A DNA stretch of 64,000 bases from assembly GCF_030384665.1 (NCBI RefSeq), contig NC_083676.1, positions 1,550,001-1,614,000 of the forward strand, written 5' to 3'. Below, piece after piece: positions 31,299-42,030 of the stretch. The DNA is from Lodderomyces elongisporus. Its lineage: Eukaryota; Ascomycota; Pichiomycetes; Serinales; Debaryomycetaceae. Within the stretch, counting starts at the first letter, position 1. Each line of letters starts with the position of its first letter. The notes below the pieces were generated by a model. That model worked only from the letters and a program-made list of their open reading frames with translations. It was not told the DNA's origin and did not search any database. A program made the translations under genes and the position numbers.

Positions 31299-33278
31299 TC
31301 AATCTTTAGAGCAATCTCTCCATCTAGAATCACACCATCCTCTAACTGTAAATTGTGTCCGTGTAACTCCTGAATTTGGCGCTGGTCCATTGTATGTCCA
31401 TTTGCCATTGGGTAACACCCCTGCAGGTTTAATACTGGGTTTCAAATCCCATGGTAAATACTTTCCCTCCTTTCTCGTTATTGAGACATAATTGTCACAA
31501 TTTCTACCAAACTCAATTACTGAACTACCAGCTGCCTGATGTTGGTGTAATATCTCATTTGTTTCAAATTCTTCAACTTCAGGCTCGAAATGTTCACAAT
31601 CAATGTACTCAAAAGGAACACCATCTTTTCTTGGTTTCAACACCACGTTGTTCCATAACTTCTCCCTCGACATATTGCTCACGCGATACAAGTTATATTG
31701 ATAGTGGAATGACTTTAAATCAGGTTTTTTGGAAACAATTCGAATGAGGTCATCCTGAGTTAGTGAATTTGGTAATGTATGTGAATTGACACGTGCATTG
31801 TAATCGTAAGCATAAAGACGAAGGAAATGTGGGTTGATCCGCGAGTCTCTATTCTTGAATGGTGGCCTTGTACTAAATTTATCATTGGCAACACTAGAAC
31901 TGTCACTAGAGCTTATACCAGTACTTGTACTGGAATCAGGGTTCGAGCTAGCACCAGTACTATCGTTTGGAGTGGGCATTCTATCTTCAAAAAATGTAAT
32001 TAGCTCTTGTGGTGGGTATCCTTGCTCAATCGAGAAAGATTCTTCAGTTTCCGTGCTTGGTTCAGAAGGCTGCATAGATATATTCAGTGTCGTGGAACAA
32101 GCGAGTGAATCATCTGTAGAGCTATTCACAAGGTTGACTAAATTTGGTCCCGAAATATTGGAAAGTTTGTTTTTCCATGTCTTTAGTGAGCTTGTGAGGT
32201 TGGAGTAAATAGAGCCGTTGTTTCGTTGCATACCCACTTCTGTTTCCTTCTTCATTTCTTTGTCTTTTTTATTTTCTTTTTCTTTTTCTTTTTCTTTTTC
32301 TTTTTCTTTTTCTTTGGAACTTCGCAATAGTTGGTACAAGCAATCTGTTGAAGTTGACCTGTAAAGTGTTTTACCAACACGATGCTGTTGGTGATGTTCA
32401 GTACTTATAGACGTGCATGCCGTTTGAGGTGAGCTTGGACTAGATGGTGGAGATATTATTGAATCAACAGGAGATGACTTACTATTTGTAGGCACATCCG
32501 ATGCTGTTTTCAACCCATAATTCAATAAAGAACAAGAGGATGAAATGGATAATGATCTCGTGGTTGGTATGCTAATCACAGAAGATCGATTCGAAACATA
32601 CGTAAAGTGAGAATTTCGAAATGAATGGTACGAAAATGGTGGTAAGCATTCTTTAAAATGACTAGATTGGCATGATACTGACAGCCGCGAGCTAAATGAA
32701 TGGTTATCCTGATCCCCATCCTCGTCTTCGTCTTCGTCTTCATCTTCGTCATCTCGGTCAGTTTCTAGACTCTCTAACGAGTCATCCAATCTATCAATTT
32801 CGTCTTCATCAACCTCTTGAATGTCATCAAACGTGCTAAATTGCGTTGTATTAGTGTTTGTATTTAGAGGGTGGTCGATTGAAGGTGAATCTTTTCTATT
32901 CAGTAGTGTGAATGATTTTTTAAATTGCAATTTTGGCGATACATTTTGCTTTTCGAAAAAGTGTTTTTCTCGATACTTTGGCGACCGTGGCGACTGTGGT
33001 GATAGTGTTGGTAGATGTGTTGAGGTTCTTGTTCTTTTTCTTCTTGCTGCTAGCAGATGCAGTATCTTCTCATTTGTATATTTCAATGCATAAAAGTTAC
33101 AAGTGGTGGGCTGTGCGTATTTTGTGTGTTGGGAATTTGCTGGGTGTTGCAGTTTATGATGATCATGATGATCTTGATGATGGTGGTGGTGATGCTGGTT
33201 CTGCTGCTGATGGTGATGGGATATTGGTTCGTATATTGGGTGGTATAGTGTCTCTACTTCGTTCATAATAATTGCCAT
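31299..33278 (-). CDS. Low-complexity protein with a possible Gag1-like clamp (DUF4050) C-terminus
   Basis: 659 residues, mostly Ser-rich and disordered. A His/Gln-rich N-terminus (about 20-45), an Asp/Glu run (DEDEDEDEDEDGD, about 183-196) and a Lys-Glu repeat (about 322-336) break it up. The conserved-looking part is the end: SREKLWNNVVLKPRKDG at about 543-560 and FTVRGWCDSRWRDC at the C-terminus. I associate these with the fungal DUF4050 or Gag1-like clamp family, from memory only. Function is unknown to me. The gene has a 4.5-kb upstream spacer, which suggests complex regulation. Confidence 0.5.
   Translation of the reverse strand: MAIIMNEVETLYHPIYEPISHHHQQQNQHHHHHHQDHHDHHKLQHPANSQHTKYAQPTTCNFYALKYTNEKILHLLAARRKRTRTSTHLPTLSPQSPRSPKYREKHFFEKQNVSPKLQFKKSFTLLNRKDSPSIDHPLNTNTNTTQFSTFDDIQEVDEDEIDRLDDSLESLETDRDDEDEDEDEDEDGDQDNHSFSSRLSVSCQSSHFKECLPPFSYHSFRNSHFTYVSNRSSVISIPTTRSLSISSSCSLLNYGLKTASDVPTNSKSSPVDSIISPPSSPSSPQTACTSISTEHHQQHRVGKTLYRSTSTDCLYQLLRSSKEKEKEKEKEKEKENKKDKEMKKETEVGMQRNNGSIYSNLTSSLKTWKNKLSNISGPNLVNLVNSSTDDSLACSTTLNISMQPSEPSTETEESFSIEQGYPPQELITFFEDRMPTPNDSTGASSNPDSSTSTGISSSDSSSVANDKFSTRPPFKNRDSRINPHFLRLYAYDYNARVNSHTLPNSLTQDDLIRIVSKKPDLKSFHYQYNLYRVSNMSREKLWNNVVLKPRKDGVPFEYIDCEHFEPEVEEFETNEILHQHQAAGSSVIEFGRNCDNYVSITRKEGKYLPWDLKPSIKPAGVLPNGKWTYNGPAPNSGVTRTQFTVRGWCDSRWRDCSKD
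32274..32317 (-). repeat. Coding hexanucleotide repeat (Lys-Glu)
   Basis: About seven GAAAAA units within the preceding gene encode an EKEKEK tract. Whole-unit changes keep the frame, so this is a likely length polymorphism. Confidence 0.85.
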
Positions 33279-33690
33279 CTTACTCTATTCGGTTATCTTG
33301 CTGTTACATGTACATGCCTTTGCTGTATATGACATGAAATGGACAGTGGTGGGAATTCAAAAGTGCTTAAAATGTGCAATTGTTTAGTCCAATTATTGGT
33401 GGTGATGTATTGAGGAATGTATTTGCAGAGTGGTTGCAATTATTGTTGCAAGAATCGTGTCACCAATAAAGTTGCAGATGTAGTAATATAAGTAACTTCA
33501 CACGAAAAGAGAATCAAAGAAAAAAAAGAAAGAAAGAAAGGTATCTATAACAGAATACAAATTTTTGTTTCTCTTTTCCTCTGGTCTGGTGTTGTTTCTT
33601 TGTTAATGGTACTGTTAGCACTAATATAATAATTGGAATTCAGGCGGGTAAAGGAGTGTTTCTTTTATTTTATTATATTATATTATATTT

Positions 33691-33729
33691 TTGGTTGGTT
33701 AATTGGTTGGTTGGTTGGTTGGTTGGTTA
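33691..33729. repeat. GGTT tetranucleotide repeat
   Basis: Roughly nine GGTT units with one AATT interruption, about 410-450 bp upstream of the 659-residue gene. A second GGTT array is at 53763-53800. Confidence 0.85.
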
Positions 33730-36700
33730 CAGTAGTAGTATGAATTATGGATCTAGAGTCGTTTGATTTTGCGGGTGTTCTAGACAGTCGGGGGTTTAGG
33801 CGGTGATCGATGAGTAGTGCAATCGGACAGAATTATTATTATTGTGTGTGTGTTTGTGTGCGGGTATGTGTAGTAGTGAGGTTAGGTTGTACGAGAGTCC
33901 GATATTGCCTAGAAAGGAGATATGTGACAATCTGTTTGAGAGTTAGTTTGATGATGTATAATATGAGGTATTTATGAACAAGTTGTTGACAACTATACTA
34001 TTTCTAATTCTTTGTTTCTAAAGGTTTGGTTTGATTGAATAGAATTGGAATTAAAAGAAAAAGGGGAAAAAATAGGAAAAAGAAAAGAAAAGAAAAGAAA
34101 AGAAAAGAAAAGGACAGGATATATCGTGTTTTAAGTAATTGGCTACTCAGTGTGTATTGATGTCACTTGTGCCAAATCGCCGTAATCTGGACTTTCCAAT
34201 GGGTTTTCGGCCCATCAAATTTTACTTTTTTATTTTTATTTATTTATTTTTTATGTTTTTTTGCTCTTTTGGCGGTGTTACAGATTCTCTCTATTTTCTT
34301 ATTCTCTATTATTATTATTAGTTTCCGTTTTAAAGTTTCTCTTGTGTTTTGTGCCGTTTATCATCAGCAGTCGAAGAAAAAAAAGACGAGGAAGAAGAAG
34401 CAGAAGATATTGAACAATAGGAACAACTCTGGGAGGGAAGTAAATAGGAAATGTTTATAGATACAGTACAATTCAATACTAAGGTAACGGTTAGATAACC
34501 CACAAGAACAGCTTTTTACACCTTAATTGATATACTCACGTATATTAAAATTACATTACAAAAAATGGTTACTAAGCAATTGGATATAGTACCACCACCA
34601 CAGTTAAAGAAAAAGAAAAGCAATAATAACAACAAAGTAAAATAAAATAAAAATAAAAATAGAATAGAATAGAGAGAGAGAAAAGAAAAAAATATACGTG
34701 ACGATAACAGATAACAACTATATAGTTGATAAGACTTTTTCAAATAAGTGTTGCTATACATTAAGAGTCCATTTCTGTTTATTGAATAATGAACAACAAA
34801 CTCATTCTTACTTGCCAGCAAACTAGTTAAACCGTATATGTATATGTATATATAGAATGAGATTAAAGATGAGTAGAAAATGGCAAAAGGCAAACAAATG
34901 GCAAACAAATGACAAAAAAAGTTTGGGGGAGGGGAGGAGGAGAAAGGGGGGGAGAGAGAGAAAGAGAAAGAGAAAGAGAGGGGGGGCGGTCGACTGCGAA
35001 AGGGAGAAGGGATGGAGATGGTATCTTTCCTTATCTTTCATTGCTGTCACACATACGCTTTTGCATGTAGATCTGGACTTTTGCATACCTAAAATGTATC
35101 ATCCATCACCAACAACAACACCATCAACAACTACGATGAAAATGACGACTACAACAAAGTCAAACTATGCTAGTAATAATAATTACAACAGTTAATGTAT
35201 CATCTGTAAATTGCACAACCTATATCTCACCCCTACATTCCCTCTACCTCTTTGTCCTTATTCGTTCAAAGTAAAGATTAAAATAACAATAATGATAATA
35301 AGAATAATAGTAGTTAAAGAACCAAGAGGCGATTTAACAAAGTGAAGTTGAACATTTTGGCATCACAACCAAGAAAATAACAATGATAGGTACCACAGCT
35401 ATCACAATCAGATCCAACAAGACTCGGTTAATTGTATTTTGACATGACTTCAACTCACCTCTACAACCGTTTACTCCCTTCCAACCCACAGTTGAACCCC
35501 AGATTACAGATCGATGTGATGGCTACGTAGTCAATACGACACTGGTAATCTAGTGATTATTAGCCTTGTAAGCGTGACCTACTTTGTACAAACGATCGCT
35601 TCCTCACACACACACACACACGCACACAACAAAGTAACTCATTCGTTAAACACTTTTGAAAATAGATTAGTGGAAATGGATGATACACTTTTGGTTGTTT
35701 CCCGCACATTCCTAATCTTTGATGCATACGCCCTCTACTTCTTCTTCTTACAACTACTACTACTACTACTACACACTCACTCACTCACTCTCTTTCTCTC
35801 TGCCACCATAACCCTTTTATCTTCCCACTCCCCTACCTTTAAGTCTCCACGTTTTCCGAAGCTTCACTATCGTCAAAAACAATATCCAACTACATTGTTT
35901 GGTTCAATAGCTTAATAACAAAAAAAAGGGGGGGTGAGAAAATGAAAAAGGAAACGTTATTGTTTTCTCTCCAGTTTTAATTATATTCACGAGACAATAA
36001 AGATAACGAAACAAAAGTAAAAAGATAAGAGCCACGTTGCTACTATATAATTCTTAGTCAAATTTGTTTTAAAAAAAAAGTAAAGAAAAAAAAAAATACC
36101 AAATTAGTACCATCCTTCAAACTTACAATACTACGCTTTCTAGATGATAAACATGCCTCGTTTCGTCATTTACAAGGTTCATGAATCATTACAACCTCCA
36201 CACTTTTCTTTAATATATCTTCCTTTTCCTTCTTCTTAGTCCTCCCCCCCCTTTATCTCCCCCCTCCCCCACTCCAAAGAAAAATGAAAAAAAAGAAAAA
36301 AAGAAAAAAAAAGAAAAAAAGCAAAAAAAGAAAAACGATTCGCATAGTCTTTCCACTTTAAGTTATTTAGCGCAATAAAATTCCGCTCCACAACTACTCG
36401 GTATAAGAAGACGACATGGATGGAACTTGCACCAAAGTAAAGTTTAACCGCACCATTGTATCATCCACGACTCCATGGGCATGCCCAAGTGTTGTTGTTG
36501 TTGTTGTTGTTTATGATGATGATTATGACAATAATTGAGATAATGTTTTGTACAATATATATAAATATATACTGCAACATAAACGTTTGCAAGAATTAAT
36601 GTAGCTGAAGTATTCAAAGTTAATAGACACGGAAATGGCCGAAAACCAACCCAGTTTCTAGACTCTAGCTGTCATCTTCTTTCTTTTATTTTTTTTTTAG

Positions 36701-37710
36701 AAAAAAAGTTTTTAAAATTATTTCTTTGGCTTTGTCCGCCAAGTTCAATCCTTTGCGATTATTTAACTTAGATGCAATGTTGTATCTTATTCTTCTTTTC
36801 GTTTTGATCTTTTATTTCTTTTGGGGGATTTTTTTATGGATTTTTTTGTTGAATTTTTGGTTGGATTTTCCTATTTTGTCTTTTCTTTTCTAGTGTCGGA
36901 AGCCGGAACTTGAAAAATTGAATCTGGATTTCCCGTTTGTTGTTTTTCTTTTCTTGAAAAATACAAAAAAAAAAAAGACTTCTGGTTTTTTTACTTTAGC
37001 TTTTTCCATGATTTTAAATCCGTCGTCTTGTTCTTCCGCTCCTCCGCTCAATCTTGAACCGACTTTATCCTTGAACATGTACTAGACATGTAGTTTATCT
37101 AAACATTTGGTAGCATTTACTCAGTTTATGTTTCATTGTAGAATACCACCGTCAATCTTTGAATAAGCAAGCAACCAACCACCCAACCAACTAACTAATC
37201 AACAGAGAAACAAAGAAACAAAGAAACAAAGAAACAAATGAAGAGAAACAACTTAAATGGCTCGTTTGATGACGCTTTAGGCAAAAAATATCGGACTTGA
37301 CTAACCGCGCTTCAACAATAAGACATGGCATCGTCAAAATATAACCTCTAGCACATACATTTCCCAAATTGTTAAAGATAAGGATTTCTATATATTGAAT
37401 GGATCTGCTGGTTATTGGTTGCAAAAAATATTAAAAGAGGTTCAGAACAGAATGTGAAAAAAAAATTCCCCCCGGGAAAGGAAAAGATAGAAAAAAAAAG
37501 AGAGAGAAGAAACAATATATGTAACTCCATCTTTCGTCTTTTAAATTTCCATCGTCTAAAAAAGAAATAGCAAAATAAGGGGGTGGAGGGGTGGAGGGGG
37601 GGAGTGGGAAGGAATTAAAGAAAAAGAGAAAAAACCACCATGCCATTTCCATCTACACAAAAGAGTATCTACCACCTTAAAGTCCACGCTTTATACAATC
37701 AATAACAATT

Positions 37711-37727
37711 TATGTATATATATATAT
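37711..37727. terminator. TATATA 3' end element of the sugar-porter gene
   Basis: TATG followed by about six TA units, 49-65 bp beyond the stop codon at 37776. A likely efficiency element for polyadenylation. Confidence 0.5.
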
Positions 37728-37775
37728 TGTAAATTGATATTCAACAAGCTAAACCTTCTATCCTTTCTAATTCCG

Positions 37776-39917
37776 TCAACGATCGTCATGCTCATAATCC
37801 ATGTTATTCAAGGCCTCCATCTCAAGTGTAGCATCGTCATCCCCATTAGAGCCACCGTGCCTTTTTAACCAATCTCTTTTTCCTTTACGCCCGTATCCAC
37901 CTATTCCACTACGTTCTTGTCTATATTGTTGTAAATGCAACCTCTCTTCATCGTCTTCCACTCCTCCTGCTGCTCCTCCTGCTGCTGCTGCTGCCTCTTC
38001 CTCCACTAGTCTATTATATGCAGCATTCATCCTTCTCCCTTGTTTATCCTTTATTTTAATTCCCTTAATCTTATGCTTATTCTTATTTTTCCGTCTTTTG
38101 ATTTTACTAGCAAATCTGGCAAAACTACCAATAGTCCGTTTCATCGGCAGCACTGAGTAAAAATCATCAAACACTTCATCAATCTCCTCCAATTCAATTC
38201 CCTTGGTCTCTGGGTAAAACAATACAACACATACAACACTAATAACACACGACCCAGCAGGGAACAAATAAGTCGCCCATTTAATGTTTTGTCTCAATAT
38301 TGGTGCTAATAAACCAACAATAAAATTACTGAGCCAATTGCATGAAACAGCCAAGGAAACACCTTTGGAACGGACAGACAAAGGGTACGATTCCCCAGAT
38401 AACAAAAAGGGGATAGGTCCAAAACCAAAACCAAATGAGGCATTGTAGATGATCACCAATACTGCAACAACCGATGGTGTGTAGGATCTGTTTAATAACA
38501 TAAATATTGACACTAAGGTAAGACAAATACCCATTGCAATACCACTAGTAATCAAAATAGGACGACGGCCCCATTTGTCCACCAAGAACCAGGGTGGAAT
38601 AGTCGACAAGAGATAGATTATACCATTGATCCCAGTCATCAATAAAGCACCTGAATCATTGAAGCCCGCTTCAAGAAACACCAACGGTGCATAATATGAA
38701 ATAATATTGATACCATTCAATTGAGCAAAGATCAAGGACGAACAAGCAACAAAAACACGACGCTTGTAATGTGTCAAGAGATGTCTCCACGTACGTTCTG
38801 ACTTTGGTGTAAGTTTCCTCTCTTGTAAGATTGAATTTTTGATCATGAAAAACTCAGTTTTGGGCTTATTACTCAGCATGTGCGAGTCGTATAGCAAACT
38901 CAATACATTGAAACCCTGTTGATCCATATCGTTATCCAAAAGCCAACGAGGACTCTCAACGATAAAGAATCCACCAAGAAACAAGACAAACGCAATAGCA
39001 ACCTGGATAAATAAAGGTAATCTCCAACTCAAATTGGCCAAAAACAGATGAGGCTTGGTTCTAGTATCGCCAATATCCTGGATAAAATAACAGAAATAAT
39101 CAACCCATACACTCAATGCATACCCAGTAATATTACCTGTAAACTCGCCGCAAACCAATTTGCCTCTTTCTTCACTGGGACTGATCTCACATTGGTATGA
39201 AGGAACAATAGTAGACAAGATACCAACGCCAAATCCACTAAACACTCTACCAATAGCGAATACAAACATATTGGGACAAAACGTTTGTAAGCATCCACCA
39301 ATCATGAATACAAATGTACCCAACAATATAGTTCTTTTTCTTCCAAAATTATCCGATATCTTGGCAACCAAGATTGAACTCACCATGGCACCAATCTCCA
39401 ATATTGAGATAACTAGGCCAATGATCGCTGCCAGTGGAGTGTTGAAGTACCCGTTAAAAGTATCAAAGGCTAATATTCCACTGCATACACCTTGTTCATA
39501 TCCAAACAAACTCACAAACAAACTAACAAACGCCGAGGTAAAGTACACCAACTTTGTGCCTTTGAATCTCAATTTCGATGTATAGCGTTTATTATCGAAA
39601 TCAACATGATCATAGGAGTTACCAAACTCATCGGTATACGAGTCTAAACTTGTGCGTTCCAAATCTTCTGATTGTTTGAATTGGATCGGATCGAATGTCT
39701 CGTCATCGTCTTCAGAGTGGTTAGATTCGTCTGTTGGTTCACCTGCACTTGAACCACTCGCAGGTTCACTAGGGTTACTGTCATGAGCAGTGTCTGGTTT
39801 GTGATCATTGTTCTGTAAAGTATCTGGCTCTATTTGAACAGTATTGGGTTGTTCAATGGCTAAAAGCGACAGCTCTTGATCGCGGAAAGGGTCATTCAGT
39901 AATGGATTATACGACAT
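37776..39917 (-). CDS. MFS sugar-porter family transporter, HGT-like
   Basis: 713 residues with about 12 transmembrane helices between 125 and 590. Sugar-porter signatures: GYEQGVCSGILAF after helix 1, SDNFGRKRTILLG in loop 2-3, ESPRWLL after helix 6, AQLNGINIISYYAP in helix 7, DKWGRRPILI in loop 8-9 and YPETKG after helix 12. This argues for a hexose or polyol substrate at the plasma membrane. The cytosolic ends are long: about 120 acidic residues before helix 1 and about 125 charged residues after PETKG (KIKRRKNKNKHKIKGIKIKDKQ, an Ala/Gly run, an acidic tail). Length recalls the Snf3/Rgt2 sensors, but I do not see their repeated tail motif. Substrate undetermined. Confidence 0.85.
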   Translation of the reverse strand: MSYNPLLNDPFRDQELSLLAIEQPNTVQIEPDTLQNNDHKPDTAHDSNPSEPASGSSAGEPTDESNHSEDDDETFDPIQFKQSEDLERTSLDSYTDEFGNSYDHVDFDNKRYTSKLRFKGTKLVYFTSAFVSLFVSLFGYEQGVCSGILAFDTFNGYFNTPLAAIIGLVISILEIGAMVSSILVAKISDNFGRKRTILLGTFVFMIGGCLQTFCPNMFVFAIGRVFSGFGVGILSTIVPSYQCEISPSEERGKLVCGEFTGNITGYALSVWVDYFCYFIQDIGDTRTKPHLFLANLSWRLPLFIQVAIAFVLFLGGFFIVESPRWLLDNDMDQQGFNVLSLLYDSHMLSNKPKTEFFMIKNSILQERKLTPKSERTWRHLLTHYKRRVFVACSSLIFAQLNGINIISYYAPLVFLEAGFNDSGALLMTGINGIIYLLSTIPPWFLVDKWGRRPILITSGIAMGICLTLVSIFMLLNRSYTPSVVAVLVIIYNASFGFGFGPIPFLLSGESYPLSVRSKGVSLAVSCNWLSNFIVGLLAPILRQNIKWATYLFPAGSCVISVVCVVLFYPETKGIELEEIDEVFDDFYSVLPMKRTIGSFARFASKIKRRKNKNKHKIKGIKIKDKQGRRMNAAYNRLVEEEAAAAAGGAAGGVEDDEERLHLQQYRQERSGIGGYGRKGKRDWLKRHGGSNGDDDATLEMEALNNMDYEHDDR

Positions 39918-40956
39918 TGTAATCTATTGAGCAACATCGGCTGTACAGATAGATTAAAATAGTTATATCTATTGTGAGTGTTGCTGTTATTGTTGTTGTT
40001 GTTATTATTGATAATTCTCCTTCTGTTGTTTTTCTTGTTGTGATTTATTCTCGGGATTGTTGATAGATCTCCTATTGTGTTTTTGTAGTTTGCTGCCAGC
40101 CTACAAAATACCAATCTTTATGCATTTCGTGACAGTTTTGGGGAAAGTAGTGCACTAACCGCCAGAATGAAAGCGTGGGGGAAATAACGAAATAGGGAAA
40201 GAGAGAAAGACGAGAGAAAAAAAAAAGAAAGAGAAGAAAAGAGAAACACAATATCAGACCGACAGCAATACCACAAGTGGGAAAAGGTAAAGAGGTTTTT
40301 GAACCTTGATAATTACATTACCGTAGGAATTACAAGGTATACACAGTAGTAGTGTCGGCGATATGAGAGTGTATGCTTTGCTGTCTCTTGAAGATTTTTA
40401 GTTTTTCTCTTTTTTTTCCTCAAGAGTTTTTAGTTGATTATACTCTTTAGTAAAGAGAGAGTTTGATCAAAGTTTTACGGCGCTCTAATCTGGATATAGT
40501 TTGTAGATCTTCACAGGGTCTCTTTTGCAATAATGATTCTAGTCAGAGAACACAAAATGAGTGCTTCTCAAAAGTAAAATATATTTCTCTAAATTTCAAC
40601 ATCAAAGTGCATAATTTATCTCTATATTATCATATAGTACCGCTGTATAGTTCGTGTTTAGTCAGTGTATAACCAGTCTATAGTTATTTTCTAGTTATTT
40701 CTTTGCCAAAAACAATTGAGCTAAAGTATGCAGACATGTGTGCAGACATATCTTGATATGTATTTTGCAAATACCAAGTTATGAAATTCGTTAAAGTCCA
40801 ACTATTTACAAATTAGTTCTATAAAAAATATATTAACCTATATCTCTGTTTATTCACCAAATCTCTTCCACTTTGTAAATCAACCATTCTTCTTCTTTTT
40901 CTTTATTTTCTTTTTCTTGTTTTTTCCTTTTTTTTGTCTTCTTCCTTCTAGGTCCA
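39918..40956. other. Intergenic: sugar-porter promoter and ELO 3' region
   Basis: About 1.04 kb. A GTT/ATT repeat (39985-40010) lies in the likely leader of the transporter. An A/G-rich block is at 40196-40248. T/C-rich sequence follows the elongase stop. Nothing coding recognised. Confidence 0.5.
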
Positions 40957-42030
40957 TTACTTCTTCTTGAAGTAACTCTCAATGTAAAAAGCTGCAAATA
41001 ATGCAGTCAATGGTGTCAAATATGCGACATTAATCAACACGGGCAATGCTTGGTCTGGTGTACTTATACAACTAACCAACTTTGCAGCTTCGGTACTTGG
41101 CTGTCCAGGAATGGTATTCACGTTGTTTACGTCATAGATCCATACAAAGCAGTGCAACACGGCGAATGAGCCGCCCACGATGAATTGGGTGATCTGCATG
41201 GATGTCAAGCTCTTTTTGAAAATAGTTGGCACTCTAATATGCAAGCATGATAATGAGTAGTAAAAATACATTAATGAGTGGATAAATGAGTTGAACACAA
41301 CAAAAATCCAAATTGGTGGGGACTGGAAACGGACGCCTGCCCACATACACATCATTGCTCCAGCATGGTGGTAACTTTGCAAAAGTGAAGAAGGGCGACC
41401 TTTCAAAAGAATGATGATGGTGTCCACCACCTCATAAAATTTCGAAATGTAGAACCAAAACCCAAGGATTTCCAAATTATGCAAGTTCTTGGAAGTTGAC
41501 GACAAAACACGCGAAAAGATTCCATTTTTCGAGTCGCATACACTTTGGAAAAACACATCGAGTTTCCTCAATGCGGTAGTGTTCTCGGTGTTTAAATTCA
41601 ACGCCTCGTAAAATGAAGGGATGATCTGCATTTTGAATAGACCCATTGTTGAAGCTATAGTCGATGTCATTCCTACAAATGTCCAAACAGAATAAACACA
41701 AAGCAAGACATTGTGCAAAAGAACAAAAAATTTGAAGAAAGATGTCTTTGAAATAGCTGTAGGCACAGCTGGAAGTCTTTTGACAACTTTATCGGTTTTC
41801 TTCTCTTCTTCCTTGGCCTTTTGCAACTGCTTGGAGCGAATGAGCTTGTTAAGATAGTGAACAGACGTGAAGTAGACTATTGCAATGGTCAATGGAGTTG
41901 TTCCTTGCATTGTTGAAAAGTAAAATTTAGTAAGAAACTCATTTTCAAATGGAGACGGAGGCACCGGAGTATCCATCTTGGGAAGCGTGTTCCATGTGTC
42001 CGCATTGGGAAGTCCGAATTTCATCAACAT
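40957..42030 (-). CDS. ELO-family fatty acid elongase, QxxHH type
   Basis: 357 residues. ELO enzymes carry out the condensation step (3-ketoacyl-CoA synthase) of fatty acid elongation in the ER. Family landmarks are FYISKFYEVVDTIIILLKGRPSS, then QSYHHAGAMMCMWAG (histidine box, about 220-234) and NSFIHSLMYFYYSL. The box reads Gln-Ser-Tyr-His-His, not the HxxHH of yeast Elo1/2/3. From family knowledge, QxxHH is typical of elongases acting on polyunsaturated acyl chains. There are about seven hydrophobic segments, and the C-terminus YFKKK carries a di-lysine ER-retrieval signal. A TATA box is 171-180 bp upstream. Substrate range is an inference. Confidence 0.88.
   Translation of the reverse strand: MLMKFGLPNADTWNTLPKMDTPVPPSPFENEFLTKFYFSTMQGTTPLTIAIVYFTSVHYLNKLIRSKQLQKAKEEEKKTDKVVKRLPAVPTAISKTSFFKFFVLLHNVLLCVYSVWTFVGMTSTIASTMGLFKMQIIPSFYEALNLNTENTTALRKLDVFFQSVCDSKNGIFSRVLSSTSKNLHNLEILGFWFYISKFYEVVDTIIILLKGRPSSLLQSYHHAGAMMCMWAGVRFQSPPIWIFVVFNSFIHSLMYFYYSLSCLHIRVPTIFKKSLTSMQITQFIVGGSFAVLHCFVWIYDVNNVNTIPGQPSTEAAKLVSCISTPDQALPVLINVAYLTPLTALFAAFYIESYFKKK

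Larger units (their letters stand above)
33279..37775. other. 4.5-kb gene-free region
   Basis: No recognisable coding region or RNA gene. Open frames here are hydrophobic readings of T- or A-rich tracts. Contents include a GGTT repeat (33691-33729), an AAAAG repeat (34077-34112), a G/A-rich block (34921-34990), CA repeats (35604-35628), C-rich runs (36241-36275), a GTT repeat (36490-36510), an AAACAAAG repeat (37208-37237) and a GGTGGAG run (37580-37605). A small hairpin, ATGGG-TTTTCGG-CCCAT, is at 34199-34215. Confidence 0.6.

Noticed and set aside
34199..34215. Hairpin ATGGG-TTTTCGG-CCCAT with following T-rich tract as a terminator
   Set aside because: The stem is only 5 bp, and intrinsic terminators of this type are not used for yeast mRNA.
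34516..34908. 130-codon hydrophobic minus-strand frame
   Set aside because: Built from A/T microsatellites (YIYIYIYG, LLLLLFFFF); no protein character.
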